DNA of 44,143 nt from Caldilineaceae bacterium (lineage in GTDB: Bacteria > Chloroflexota > Anaerolineae > Caldilineales > Caldilineaceae): the NCBI GenBank assembly GCA_026708085.1, contig JAPOVP010000020.1, positions 1-44,143 of the forward strand, written 5' to 3'. The position numbers and the translations under genes were made by a program. Below the pieces are notes generated by a model. It made no database searches and was not told where the DNA came from. It saw nothing but the letters and a program-made list of their open reading frames with translations. This document shows, one piece after another, positions 27,663 to 36,800 of this stretch; the first letter of the stretch is position 1; every line of letters starts with the position of its first letter.

Positions 27663-29003
27663 CTAGACGGGAAGCACGAACGGATCTGCAGTCTTTGCGA
27701 CTTCCTGTCTCAACAGTTGGCGGTGCTCGGACAGGATCTCTCCGTAGGCCGGTCGGTAAGCAAGGTTGTCGGTTTCGCCAGGGTCAGACTCCAGATCAAA
27801 GAGCATTTCGGGGCGCTGTCCGTGGGAAAAGGCGATATATTTGTAGTGGGCCGTGCGGATCATGCGGCCCTTTTTTGTTTCATCGTCCAAGAAAGGCTGT
27901 AGCTCCGTCACGAGATTCGAGCGCCCTGGTAGTGACGGATTCTCAATTGCCGGGCGTATACTCTGCCCGTCGATTCCTGCCGGGGGGGCGATGTTGGCGT
28001 AGTCGCACAGTGTCGGAAGAAGGTCTACGCCGGAAACCAAGTGTGTGCGGTCCACGCGGTTCTCAGGTACTGCCCCCGGCAGCCTAATCACGAAGGGCAC
28101 TCTGACTACTTCCTCCCAGAGCATCAGTTTGGTGACCCACTTGTGGGCGGCGACTCCTTCACCATGATCGCTTGTCAGCACGACAAGCGTGTCGTCGACA
28201 AGACCACTTTCCTCCAAGGCCCCGAGCAGGCGGCCGATTTGCTCGTCGACGCGTTCGGTAAGGCGGTTGTAGACATAGAGGTATTTGCGCCAATCTGTTT
28301 CTTCCCAGTCGTGGGTCCAGCTCATTTCGGGGCCGTACTCGGTGCGGTTGCGGCAGAGGCCGACGAACTCTGGCTCGTCCGTGACTGGCTGGAAGTTGGC
28401 GGGGAGCGGAGGAAGTTCAATGCCGGAAGGGACGTCGACAAAGTGGCGCCATTCCATCACCCAGTAGCAGATGTCATGGGGATTGTGAAGGGAAGCCACG
28501 AGTAGGAATGGGTTATCGGAGCCGGAGTCACGCGGGCCCTGATTTTGCAGGAAGTCTACGGCATGGTCTGTCCATACGGGATCGGTGTCGGTGCCGAGTT
28601 GACGGGGTATTCCTTCAGGGTATTCGTCGCAGAGGAACTCGAAGCCCTGACTGCCCTCTGCTTCCTCGATGCCTTTCCTGGGATTCGGCCCCAGATGCAG
28701 TTTTCCGGCGTAGCAGGGTCTGTAACCGGCCTGGCGGAAGTGCTGACCCATGGAAGTGATGCCAGGTTCGACGGCAGGTCCGTTGACCTCTACACCGGTC
28801 CTGTGCGGGAGCCGACCGGAGAGGAGACTGCCGCGAGAGGGACCGCAGACGGGTGAGGCGCAGTAGGCGTTTTGGAAGCTGAGCCCGCTGCGGACGAGGG
28901 AGTCCATGCGCGGCGTATGCAGGTACTGACTTCCATGTGCGCTCAGCGCGGAATGAGTCTGCTGATCGGTAAGGATGACGAGAATGTTGGGCGGTGTAGA
29001 CAT
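27663..29003 (-). CDS. Type I (formylglycine-dependent) sulfatase
   Basis: This is a 446-residue sulfatase. The metal-binding N-terminus reads NILVILTDQQ, and the maturation motif C53-G-P-S-R57 (within PVCGPSRGSLLSGR) carries the Cys that is converted to formylglycine. Later motifs include DHGEG (metal ligands) and HKWVTK. There is no signal peptide, so the protein looks cytosolic, as in choline-O-sulfatase-like enzymes. The start is the ATG at 29003; a longer frame upstream to 29120 lies over the predicted promoter and is not real. No formylglycine-generating enzyme is seen in the window. The substrate, likely a sulfate ester, is not identifiable. Confidence 0.93.
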   Translation of the reverse strand: MSTPPNILVILTDQQTHSALSAHGSQYLHTPRMDSLVRSGLSFQNAYCASPVCGPSRGSLLSGRLPHRTGVEVNGPAVEPGITSMGQHFRQAGYRPCYAGKLHLGPNPRKGIEEAEGSQGFEFLCDEYPEGIPRQLGTDTDPVWTDHAVDFLQNQGPRDSGSDNPFLLVASLHNPHDICYWVMEWRHFVDVPSGIELPPLPANFQPVTDEPEFVGLCRNRTEYGPEMSWTHDWEETDWRKYLYVYNRLTERVDEQIGRLLGALEESGLVDDTLVVLTSDHGEGVAAHKWVTKLMLWEEVVRVPFVIRLPGAVPENRVDRTHLVSGVDLLPTLCDYANIAPPAGIDGQSIRPAIENPSLPGRSNLVTELQPFLDDETKKGRMIRTAHYKYIAFSHGQRPEMLFDLESDPGETDNLAYRPAYGEILSEHRQLLRQEVAKTADPFVLPV

Positions 29004-29057
29004 TGGGGACTCGCGCGGGAAAAGTTGGGCGGCTTCAAGTCTTGACGAACCAGTCCC

Positions 29058-29087
29058 ATTTGACCCCAAGTAAAGGGGGTTGTCAAA
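29058..29087 (-). promoter_or_regulatory. Predicted sulfatase promoter overlapping an inverted repeat
   Basis: On the minus strand TTGACA (29086-29081) and TCAAAT (29063-29058) are separated by 17 bp. The hexamers are also the outer arms of an imperfect palindrome: TTTGACCCC at 29059-29067 faces GGGGTTGTCAAA at 29076-29087, with a TTG interruption. It is a likely operator, but the regulator is unknown. Confidence 0.5.
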
Positions 29088-29192
29088 GAAACTCAGTACT
29101 GAGATGGCGGCCGCGCCCACCCCCCCAACAATTTGAGACGAGGTTACGCGTACAGAGGTCTTGCTCCGAAACGTTGTCGAATACAGGGAAAC

Positions 29193-29909
29193 TTATCCCA
29201 GATTTCTCATTTTTTTCAGGTAATCTGCGTCTACTCCGTGGATTCGCATTTCGATCAACCGGTCCAGCGAAATGCCCTCGAGGCCAAGCCCTTCCATTTG
29301 GCGAATGAAGTCTGCCGTCACCCCGTGGATGCGCAGATCAATTAGCTTTCTTGCATGGAGACCTGTGTAACCGCACATTTGGAGCTCCCGCACATAGCCG
29401 GGGGTTACCCCATGAATTCTCATTTCGACCAGGAGGTCCAAGGTCAGGTCTTCGAGGCCCAGTTCCTCCATTTGATTCAAGAGGTCAGGCATGACTCCGT
29501 GAATGCGCATTTCGATCAGTTGGTTCACGGAAGGGTCCAGCCCCGCCGCGCGCATTTCCAGGACATACGCGGGCGTTACTCCGTGAATGCGCGTCTCCAA
29601 CAGTTTGTCTTTAGAGAAGCCGGGAAGATCCAGTTCACGAATGCTTTCGATGAATTCGGGTGTGACTTCATGAATCTTCATTTCTGTCATCTTTGCCAGA
29701 TCAACGCCAGAAAGGTCAACTTCATCCTCGCCACCAGTCCCGGGACGACCTGATAGCTCCGTTTCAGGAGGTAGAACGGGAATATCCTCAGGATTGCGCT
29801 CGACCGACAGGTCCGATTGCTCGATAGCATCGAGTAGCGAAGTAGCTTCGTCAACGGATATCATTCCATCTTCCAGCATCTTCAGAACAGTAAATCGCTC
29901 CTGCGCCAT
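29193..29909 (-). CDS. SHOCT-like protein with six HGVTP repeats
   Basis: The 238-residue protein opens with a SHOCT-like helix pair (ERFTVLKMLEDGMISVDEA). A Pro/acidic linker follows (about 35-70), then six repeats of 28-29 residues built on MRIHGVTPxYVxxM-GL. The last repeat is truncated. Similar repeats occur in proteins near BlaR1-like peptidases and in cell-envelope stress proteins. I know of no catalytic residues in them, and they are probably protein-binding helical hairpins. The start is the ATG at 29909, with AAGGAG eight bases upstream, rather than 29987. It follows the DUF2089 gene by 115 bp on the same strand, probably in one operon. Confidence 0.85.
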   Translation of the reverse strand: MAQERFTVLKMLEDGMISVDEATSLLDAIEQSDLSVERNPEDIPVLPPETELSGRPGTGGEDEVDLSGVDLAKMTEMKIHEVTPEFIESIRELDLPGFSKDKLLETRIHGVTPAYVLEMRAAGLDPSVNQLIEMRIHGVMPDLLNQMEELGLEDLTLDLLVEMRIHGVTPGYVRELQMCGYTGLHARKLIDLRIHGVTADFIRQMEGLGLEGISLDRLIEMRIHGVDADYLKKMRNLG

Positions 29910-30024
29910 CTTTCCGGCTCCTTGTTCTTGTTCCAGGACATATGAGGTTAGGGCGGGTCCCATCGGAAGAGTTCCGTCATTGTGCATGATGGTTCCAGAA
30001 GGATTCCGTCAGGGGCATGCGCCG

Positions 30025-30396
30025 TTATCGAATGCTGCTCAAGAGTTCTGCCGCTTCACCAGCAGTAAGCTCGCCGCGATTCACTTTTGCGAGTATGTGT
30101 TGTCTTTGGTCAGCTATGTCTTCCTTCTCTTCGGACTCAAATCCCATCTCGGTTATCAGGTCGTTGATCCGGTTGCGAATCGTCCAATATGAGATATCAA
30201 GTTCACGTTCCATTTCTTTTACATTTCCGCGATTCTTGACAAAAAGTTCAAGGAATTGGGCTGTTTCAGGAGGCAGACGGCAGAAACGGCAGGGCGTGAA
30301 GCGCCCTGTAACTTCGGTCTCACAGTTAGTGCAGGAAACTCTGGTTACTTCTACGTCTCCGCCACAGGATGGACACTCTTCCAGCACTTTTCGCAT
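30025..30396 (-). CDS. DUF2089 family zinc-ribbon/HTH regulator
   Basis: This 123-residue protein has three CxxC pairs (C8/C11, C22/C25, C36/C39), consistent with zinc-ribbon-type metal binding. A helix-turn-helix (about 55-85, NVKEMERELDISYWTIRNRINDL) follows. The C-terminus (about 97-122, ILAKVNRGELTAGEAAELL) resembles the SHOCT-like helices at the start of the next protein. DUF2089 proteins commonly precede genes of DUF4097/YvlB-type envelope proteins and are probably transcription regulators. AGGAGG lies nine bases before the ATG at 30396. The promoter immediately upstream contains an inverted repeat, which suggests autoregulation. Confidence 0.9.
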   Translation of the reverse strand: MRKVLEECPSCGGDVEVTRVSCTNCETEVTGRFTPCRFCRLPPETAQFLELFVKNRGNVKEMERELDISYWTIRNRINDLITEMGFESEEKEDIADQRQHILAKVNRGELTAGEAAELLSSIR

Positions 30397-30420
30397 TGGC
30401 TCATTCCTCCTATTTCAAGA

Positions 30421-30449
30421 AGATTAGCAAATTATTTTGCGAAAGTCAA
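30421..30449 (-). promoter_or_regulatory. Predicted DUF2089 promoter with palindromic spacer
   Basis: TTGACT (30449-30444) and TAATCT (30426-30421) are 17 bp apart, with a TGn extended -10. The spacer holds the inverted repeat GCAAA-N4-TTTGC (30427-30440). A bound protein would block RNA polymerase, so an operator is likely. Confidence 0.55.
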
Positions 30450-30682
30450 GAGTTTTTCGGTCTTTTGTCCTCGTTGGCCAATATTTTTGGAGAATTGCTC
30501 GACATATGAGTCAGGAGGGGCACGGAGGGCTGAGTAGCGGACCGTCCAGAACACGACCAGGGCCATTCCCTTCCCCGTTTCCTTTGCTTTATTCTGTGCG
30601 ATGAAAGACAATTCGCAGGACAGAAGGCACACCCAGACAAAACATACCACTTTTCTCCAAACTGATGCGAGGAGTCTTCTCA

Positions 30683-31615
30683 ATGCTCACAAAGACTTTC
30701 GGCAAACTCGGTTGGCCCGTCTCTGCGGTTGGACTGGGCGCGTGGAATATCGGCAATCAGTGGGGCGATATCGATGATGCCACGGCATGGACGACAGTAC
30801 GTGCGGCCTATGACGCAGGCATGACTTTGTTTGACGTGGCCGAGTCGTACGGTATTCCCAACGGTCTTTCGGAGATGCGGGTGGGACGGGCCCTGACCGG
30901 AGTCCGGCACAATGTAGTTCTGGTCAGCAAGATCGGAAACTGGGCTCAGCGCACGGGCGGAGAGATTCCCAAAAACAGTGTGGATTCGATCCGGATCTCG
31001 GGTCACGCTATCCTGGGGCGGCTGCGCACCGACTGGGTGGACGTGATCCTGTGCCACAAAGGCAATCTCGACGATCCTACAGTTTACCTGGAAGGGTTTG
31101 AGGCCTTAAAGGACGAGGGCTGTCTGCGAGTTTATGGGATCTCGACCAATGACCTGAGCGTGCTCAAACGTTTCAACCGCGAAGGAACTTGCAGTGTAGT
31201 GCAGGTGGACTACTCGCTACTCAACCGCGAGCCAGAGGAGGCGTTTCTGCCTTACTGCCAGGAGCACGGTATCGCCGTGATGGTACGAGGCCCGCTGGCC
31301 AAGGGACTGTTGTCAGGCCGCTACGCGAAGGGGGCGGCGTTTACGGATACTGTCAGGGCGAGCTGGAACGAAGGCGGTGCTCAACAGGAGGAGTTCGAGG
31401 CACGCGCTGCGCAGGTCGGCCGGCTAAGTGAGGTTGTATCTGCTGGCAGTGAGATGGTTCAGGCCGCGATTCGCTATACCTTTAGTCATCCGGCTGTTTC
31501 GGTGTCGATTCCGGGAGCGAAGTCGGCTGAGCAGGCGCGAACGAATGCGGACGCAGGCAGCAGAGCACTCTCAGAAGCAGAGGCGGACAGTCTGCGGTCT
31601 GCAATCGATGGGTAG
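30683..31615 (+). CDS. Aldo/keto reductase
   Basis: This is a 310-residue AKR-fold NAD(P)H oxidoreductase. The catalytic tetrad is complete: D51, Y56 (FDVAESYG), K83 (VSKIG) and H125 (ILCHKG). The cofactor-binding C-terminus (VSVSIPGAKSAEQARTN) is typical. It most resembles the AKR family that includes YajO- and L-galactose-dehydrogenase-like enzymes, but the substrate is unknown. The start is the ATG at 30683, with GAGGAG about nine bases upstream; an upstream ATG at 30665 lies before that site. It is divergent from the DUF2089 gene and lies 176 bp before the enolase-superfamily gene, so co-transcription is possible. Confidence 0.93.
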   Translation: MLTKTFGKLGWPVSAVGLGAWNIGNQWGDIDDATAWTTVRAAYDAGMTLFDVAESYGIPNGLSEMRVGRALTGVRHNVVLVSKIGNWAQRTGGEIPKNSVDSIRISGHAILGRLRTDWVDVILCHKGNLDDPTVYLEGFEALKDEGCLRVYGISTNDLSVLKRFNREGTCSVVQVDYSLLNREPEEAFLPYCQEHGIAVMVRGPLAKGLLSGRYAKGAAFTDTVRASWNEGGAQQEEFEARAAQVGRLSEVVSAGSEMVQAAIRYTFSHPAVSVSIPGAKSAEQARTNADAGSRALSEAEADSLRSAIDG

Positions 31616-31791
31616 CCTCCGTTCAGGTCTGCGACTCCAGGGTTCCAGAACGACGGAAGGAGAGTGATTCCTCCTTACTTGCCAGTTCCGGCCAAGGAGG
31701 ACGTATCGGGTTTTCGCCAAAGCGGGACATTGGATTCGGGTGTAACTCAACCCTTACCTGCCGGGATTAAAGGGAGAATTGGGAAGAAACC

Positions 31792-32955
31792 ATGAAAATA
31801 ACCGACATCAAGACCTATCCGGCGTGGGTGGGACAACGCAATCAGATGATTGTGAAGGTTGAGACTGACGAGGGCCTCCATGGCTGGGGAGAGGCAGGCC
31901 TGTCGGGCCGCGAGCTGGCTGTGACCGGTGCGGTGAACCACTATCGGGAGTTCCTCATCGGCCGGGATCCATTGCGGATGGGGGCGTTATGGCAGGAGAT
32001 GTACCGGAGCCAGTATTTTGAAGGCGGCCGCGTTCTGACCGCCGCAATTTCGGCGATTGACATCGCTCTCTACGACATTGCGGGCAAGGCGCTCAATGTT
32101 CCTGTGTACCAGCTGTTGGGAGGGAAGCAAAGGGAACTGGTCCCTTGCTTCGCCTCGACAGGGGGAGCAACCAAGGAGGAGTTGATCGAGAACGTCCAAC
32201 TGCTGGTGGAGTTGGGCTGGCCGGCCATCAGAGCCGGCCGCAGCGCCGCTCGCGACGAGGGAGAGCCTGACTTTATATTCGAACCGCGCGAATCTCTGGG
32301 GATAACGGCGCAGTGGCTGACTGCAGTGCGCGAGGCGATCGGGCCCGAACCGGTGATGGGAATCGACTACCACCACCGCTTAAGCGTGGCCGAGGCGGCA
32401 TCGTTCTGCCAGCGCATGCCTTCGGGTACGCTTGACTTTCTGGAAGAGCCGATCCGTGATGAGACGCCCGAGGCATACGAGGCGCTACGGAGCATGACCG
32501 ACGTCCCCTTTGCGATTGGCGAGGAGTTTTCGAGCAAGTGGCAGTTCCTGCCCTACATCGAGCGAGGCATTACGCAGTTTGCGCGCATTGACGTGTGCAA
32601 CGTAGGGGGCTTGACGGAGGCGGTCAAGGTGGCGGCCATGGCGGAGGCGCACTACATCGATTTGATGCCGCACAACCCGCTCGGCCCCATTTGCAGCGCA
32701 GCAACCGTACATCTGGCGGCCGCTGTTCCCAATTTCGCCTGGCTGGAGGTGCGGGTTTCCCCGACCGAGGAGGGCGGGTTCTACGATGCCGACTGGTTCC
32801 CGGAGCAGCCTGAGTTGGACGGCTTCTATTATGTTGTGCCGGACGGCCCGGGCCTGGGTGTTGAGTTCAATGAGGAACGGGCACAGGCGGAAGAGTTTCG
32901 TTTCTGGGAGGCTCCTCATTTGCGGCGCCGCGACGGCTCGTATACGAACTGGTAA
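31792..32955 (+). CDS. Mandelate racemase/muconate lactonizing-type (enolase superfamily) dehydratase, galactonate-dehydratase-like
   Basis: The 387-residue protein has the capping domain (MKITDIKTYPAWVG) and the barrel of enolase-superfamily sugar-acid dehydratases. The metal ligands D192 (IDYHH), E218 (FLEEP) and E244 (AIGEEF), and the base pair H194 and H294 (LMPHNP), are spaced 26, 26 and 50 residues. That equals my memory of D-galactonate dehydratase (D183, E209, E235, H285). The expected reaction is dehydration of an aldonic acid to a 2-keto-3-deoxy acid. The substrate is likely a hexonate but not proven. A VOC gene follows after 92 bp on the same strand. Confidence 0.92.
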   Translation: MKITDIKTYPAWVGQRNQMIVKVETDEGLHGWGEAGLSGRELAVTGAVNHYREFLIGRDPLRMGALWQEMYRSQYFEGGRVLTAAISAIDIALYDIAGKALNVPVYQLLGGKQRELVPCFASTGGATKEELIENVQLLVELGWPAIRAGRSAARDEGEPDFIFEPRESLGITAQWLTAVREAIGPEPVMGIDYHHRLSVAEAASFCQRMPSGTLDFLEEPIRDETPEAYEALRSMTDVPFAIGEEFSSKWQFLPYIERGITQFARIDVCNVGGLTEAVKVAAMAEAHYIDLMPHNPLGPICSAATVHLAAAVPNFAWLEVRVSPTEEGGFYDADWFPEQPELDGFYYVVPDGPGLGVEFNEERAQAEEFRFWEAPHLRRRDGSYTNW

Positions 32956-33047
32956 ACTGGCTGGACAGGCCTTCAGGATTCGCTTTCTTCCCGGTATTAA
33001 GGAAGGACTCTCCTCAATTTCGGGAGGAGGGTGGAAAGAACACTTCA

Positions 33048-33467
33048 ATGAACGTAAAGCAGGCAGTCCCCTTTTTCAAGGTCTCGGACATGAAAGCGTC
33101 GATCCGTTTCTATGTGGACGGATTGGGCTGCGAAATCGGGCAGAAGTGGGAGCCTGATGGGCAGCTGAGATGGTGCTGGCTGAAATTGGGAGAGGCGGCG
33201 CTAATGCTGCAACAGTTCCCTACTTCAGGTCAAGACTCATGGACACCGTCGGGGGAGGCGGGCGAGGGCGTCACCGTCGTTTTCATTTGCGAGGACGCCT
33301 TGCAGCTGTTCAACGAGTTCAGAGCGCGCGGCCTCGAGGCTTCGCGTCCCTTTGTCAGCAATGGCATGTGGCTCACTTCTCTGACCGACCCGGATGGGTA
33401 CAAGCTGGACTTCGAGAGCGACACTGATGTACCGGAAGGAACGCGCTTAGAAGGAGAACAGGGTTAA
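33048..33467 (+). CDS. VOC (glyoxalase/bleomycin-resistance-like) family protein
   Basis: This 139-residue protein has the paired beta-alpha-beta-beta-beta layout of the VOC superfamily. The first half reads QAVPFFKVSDMKASIRFYVDGLG. The second ends with LTDPDGYKLDFES, which includes the usual PDGY and a metal-type Glu. Such single proteins serve as isomerases, dioxygenases or binding proteins, and the function is not identifiable. It is the last gene of the rightward run. It converges with the giant repeat protein, and a hairpin terminator for that gene lies between them. Confidence 0.88.
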   Translation: MNVKQAVPFFKVSDMKASIRFYVDGLGCEIGQKWEPDGQLRWCWLKLGEAALMLQQFPTSGQDSWTPSGEAGEGVTVVFICEDALQLFNEFRARGLEASRPFVSNGMWLTSLTDPDGYKLDFESDTDVPEGTRLEGEQG

Positions 33468-33702
33468 TTCGACAGTCCTTCATTGGCTTAACCTTTTGGT
33501 GGTGCAGCTAGCCATTCAGCGCGAGTTGCGCACAGGCAGTGTGCTGGACTATTCCAAGCGCTGTTTACCTCTTTCTTGAATCCTTTTGCGAGTTCTAGTG
33601 CCCTTTGAATTTACGGGGAAGAAGATCACAGTCATTCTTCCTGGCATCGTCGTCAAGGTATCGGGCTAGAATCACGAAGGTCCGCCTGAAGGGCAAAAGA
33701 AG

Positions 33703-33728
33703 AGCCCCCGCCTCGACTGGCGGGGGCT
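33703..33728 (-). terminator. Rho-independent terminator of the giant repeat-protein gene
   Basis: A perfect 10-bp stem AGCCCCCGCC/GGCGGGGGCT with a 6-nt loop is followed on the minus strand by CTTCTTTTG. It lies 88 bp after the giant gene's stop. On the plus strand it lacks a T-run, so it serves mainly the minus strand. Confidence 0.75.
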
Positions 33729-33815
33729 GCAGAAAGCGCCGGGCTATGGCACCTGGTGTGCTATCGATGTCCGCATGATGTCGCACCCTGGTACGCACGC
33801 CATTGTCCGGCCCTA

Positions 33816-36800
33816 TCAGTTGGACTTTTCAGTGCCCGGCGAGGCGGCAACGGCGTCAGCCTCCGGCTGTGACGGAAGAGAGCTGTAGGTTCCTTCCACA
33901 CCGGGGTCAACCTGGACTTCCGCCACTTGCCTGCCGGCGCCGCTTGTTCCGCACCAAGCGGAAATGAGGCTTCTGTCCGGCAGCGTGAGAAAGCTCAGAC
34001 TTTTCGAGGTTGCGGTCGTGGCAATGACGGCGTTCTCCAAGGAGAAGTAGGTGTTTGAGTCGGTTTTGGAACGGTGGTAGATCTTGTAGGATTCCACACA
34101 GGTATCTGCGTCGTTCCAGCTGACTTCGAGATCGATATTGCCGTTCTGAGGCAGCGATAGCTCGACAGTTATTGAACTGACATCGACCTGCTGGGTAGAA
34201 AACAGTTCCACTGTAGAGGCCGACTCCAGGATGGTTGTCGCCTGCAACGAAGGGTAGTCGCCCGAGGCTTCCGAAGCAGTGCTTGAGGACGTCCGGGTCA
34301 CGCCGGGAAGAAGGCCGGCAAGATTTGTAAGGTTGCGGTAGACCCATGTCTGGCCTGATACGCCAGCCAGCCTGATCTGGAGCCAGTCCGTCCGGGCGTT
34401 GACGCCGATAATCCGGACCCAAGTTCCCTTTGAAATCGTAGTCACGAGACTGTAGCCAAGGCCGGGGCCATTGCGCACATTGAGCGTTGGTGTGTCGACG
34501 ATTGCGACGGGCAGAATCGCGATTTCGGCGGCGGTGATGCGCTTTACGTTATTGAGATTTCCGACCAGAACGGTAAGGTCCTCGCGAATCCACCCCAACT
34601 GGCTCAATCCGCTGATCTCGACCAGATACCAGTTCTCGTCCGGACTGAGTCCCAAAATGCTAGCCCTAGTCCCTTGCGGAACTGCCTTCAGGACACCGTA
34701 AGTCAGGCCCGGGCCTACTCGGATATTGACGAGGGCAGGATAGGTAACAGCAACCGGTCGAACAGTGTTTGTGACGCCGTTGGGCTGACCCACCTGCCCA
34801 AATCCGACCCGTCTGACCCCGGCAAGTGAGCCGACCACGGTGGTCAGATTCCGATAGATCCAGGCCGGTTCGGTCAAGCTGTCCAACTTCACCAGGAGCC
34901 ACTCTTCTTGCGGGTCGATGCCGACAATCTCTGCCCGCGTGCCCTTCACAACGGTAGTAACAATCTCGAACTGTGTACCCGGACCCCTGCGCACGTTCAA
35001 GACAGCAGGGATGGTGATTGCGATGGGGTTGGCGTTACAGGTGTCAGTTGTGACCACATCAGTCGGTGTGTATCCGTCCACTTCCGCCAACGTATATCGC
35101 TTGACGCCTCCAAGAGGGCCTTCAACAGTGGTCAGGCCTGCGTAAATCCAGGCCGGCTTGCTCAACGCGTCCAGTGTGACTTTATACCACTCGGCGTTGG
35201 GGCCGATGCCAATGATGGTGGCCTGGGTCCCCTTGGTAACGGAAGTCAGAATCCTGTAGGTAAGGCCCGGCCCGGCGCGCACATTCATGACCGCCGGCGT
35301 CGTCGTCGCGATGGGGCCGTCGGCCGGCTTGGGAATGAGATCGATTTCCCACTGTTCCAAGAATCGAACGCCACTCAGTGAACCTTCGACCGTGGCAAGG
35401 TTCTGACAGATCCAAACCATGTTGCTAGCGGCGTCAATCTGGACCTGGAACCAGTTGTCAGCAGGGTCTCTACCGTAGATGTTCCCACGAGTCCCAGCCG
35501 GCACCGTTGTCATCACTTCATAATCGAGGCCCGGCCCTCTTCGAACGTTCAGCCAGGGCGGTACGGTAATGGCTACCGGAATGGGCGCCGGCGACCACTG
35601 CTGCTGTTGCGGTGCGTGTGACGAAGCAGGGGGAACATATTTTTGTTGGTTGTTAGAACCGCTGCCTGAATTTCTCTTGGAACCCGAGTTACTACCACCG
35701 CCTTTGTTGCCGCCACCCTGATTGCCGCCACCCTGGTTCCCGCTACCTGGGTTCCCGTTTGGAGACTTGCCGCCCTGATTGCCGCCGCCATTATCGGGCT
35801 GGCCTGGCGGGCCGGTCTGACCGGCGGCGACAGTAATGGTGAATGTTTCGCTGGCAGACGCCTGGGTTCCGTCGGTAACTGTGTATGTAACGACTCTCGT
35901 CACAGCAGTTGATGGTGTTCCGGTGATCGTGCGCGTCCCTTGCACAAAGTCGAGCCCGTCGGGCAGAGTCGTGACGCCATACGTGTATGGTGTCGATCCT
36001 CCGCTGGCGGCAGGTAGTTGCTGGGTAAACTGCAGGCCCACAGTTGCCGTGAATTCTTTCGTCGCTCCAAGTGACAGTTGTAAGGGATCCTGGGTGTTGC
36101 CACTGCCAGGTCCTAAGGGCTGGCCGGTTTGCCCGGCGCTGACTGTGATCGTGAAGGTATCGCTGGCGGAGTTCAATATGCCGTCGGTCACTCTGTAGGT
36201 GACAACTTTCGTCTCAGCCGACAATGGCGTTCCTGTGATGGTACGCGTCGCATGTTCGAAGGTAAGGCCTGCGGGCAGGACTGAGACGCCGTAGGCGTAG
36301 GGTGACGTTCCTCCACTGGCTGCGGGGAGCTGCCGTGTGAACAGGACGCCAACCGTTGCGGCGAATTCTTTGCTTGCGCCGACCGAAAGTTGCAGATCGC
36401 CAGGCGTGCTGCCTCCCCCCGATTCTTCTGGCTGGATTGTTTGGGCCTCGCCTACCGCGATAATGAAGGTGTCACGGGCGGTGTTGCGGTTGCCGTCAAT
36501 CACTGAGTATGTGATGACCATAGTCACTGCAACGGCGGGCGTTCCTGTGATGGTACGCGTTGCTTGCTCGAAGTTCAGTCCTGTCGGAAGGGTTGTGACG
36601 CTGTAGGCGTAGGGTGACGAGCCGCCGCTAGCTGCCGGGAGCTGCTGCGTGAACAGCTGCCCGACAGTGGCCGAAAACCCGGTCGAGTCGGGCAGTGTGA
36701 GGGGGGCAGGGTTTACAGTGATTGTGAAGTGGTCGCTGACCTGGCTGTTGTTGGCGTCGGTCACCGTATAGGTGACATTGGTCGTGCCCGGGGATGTAGG

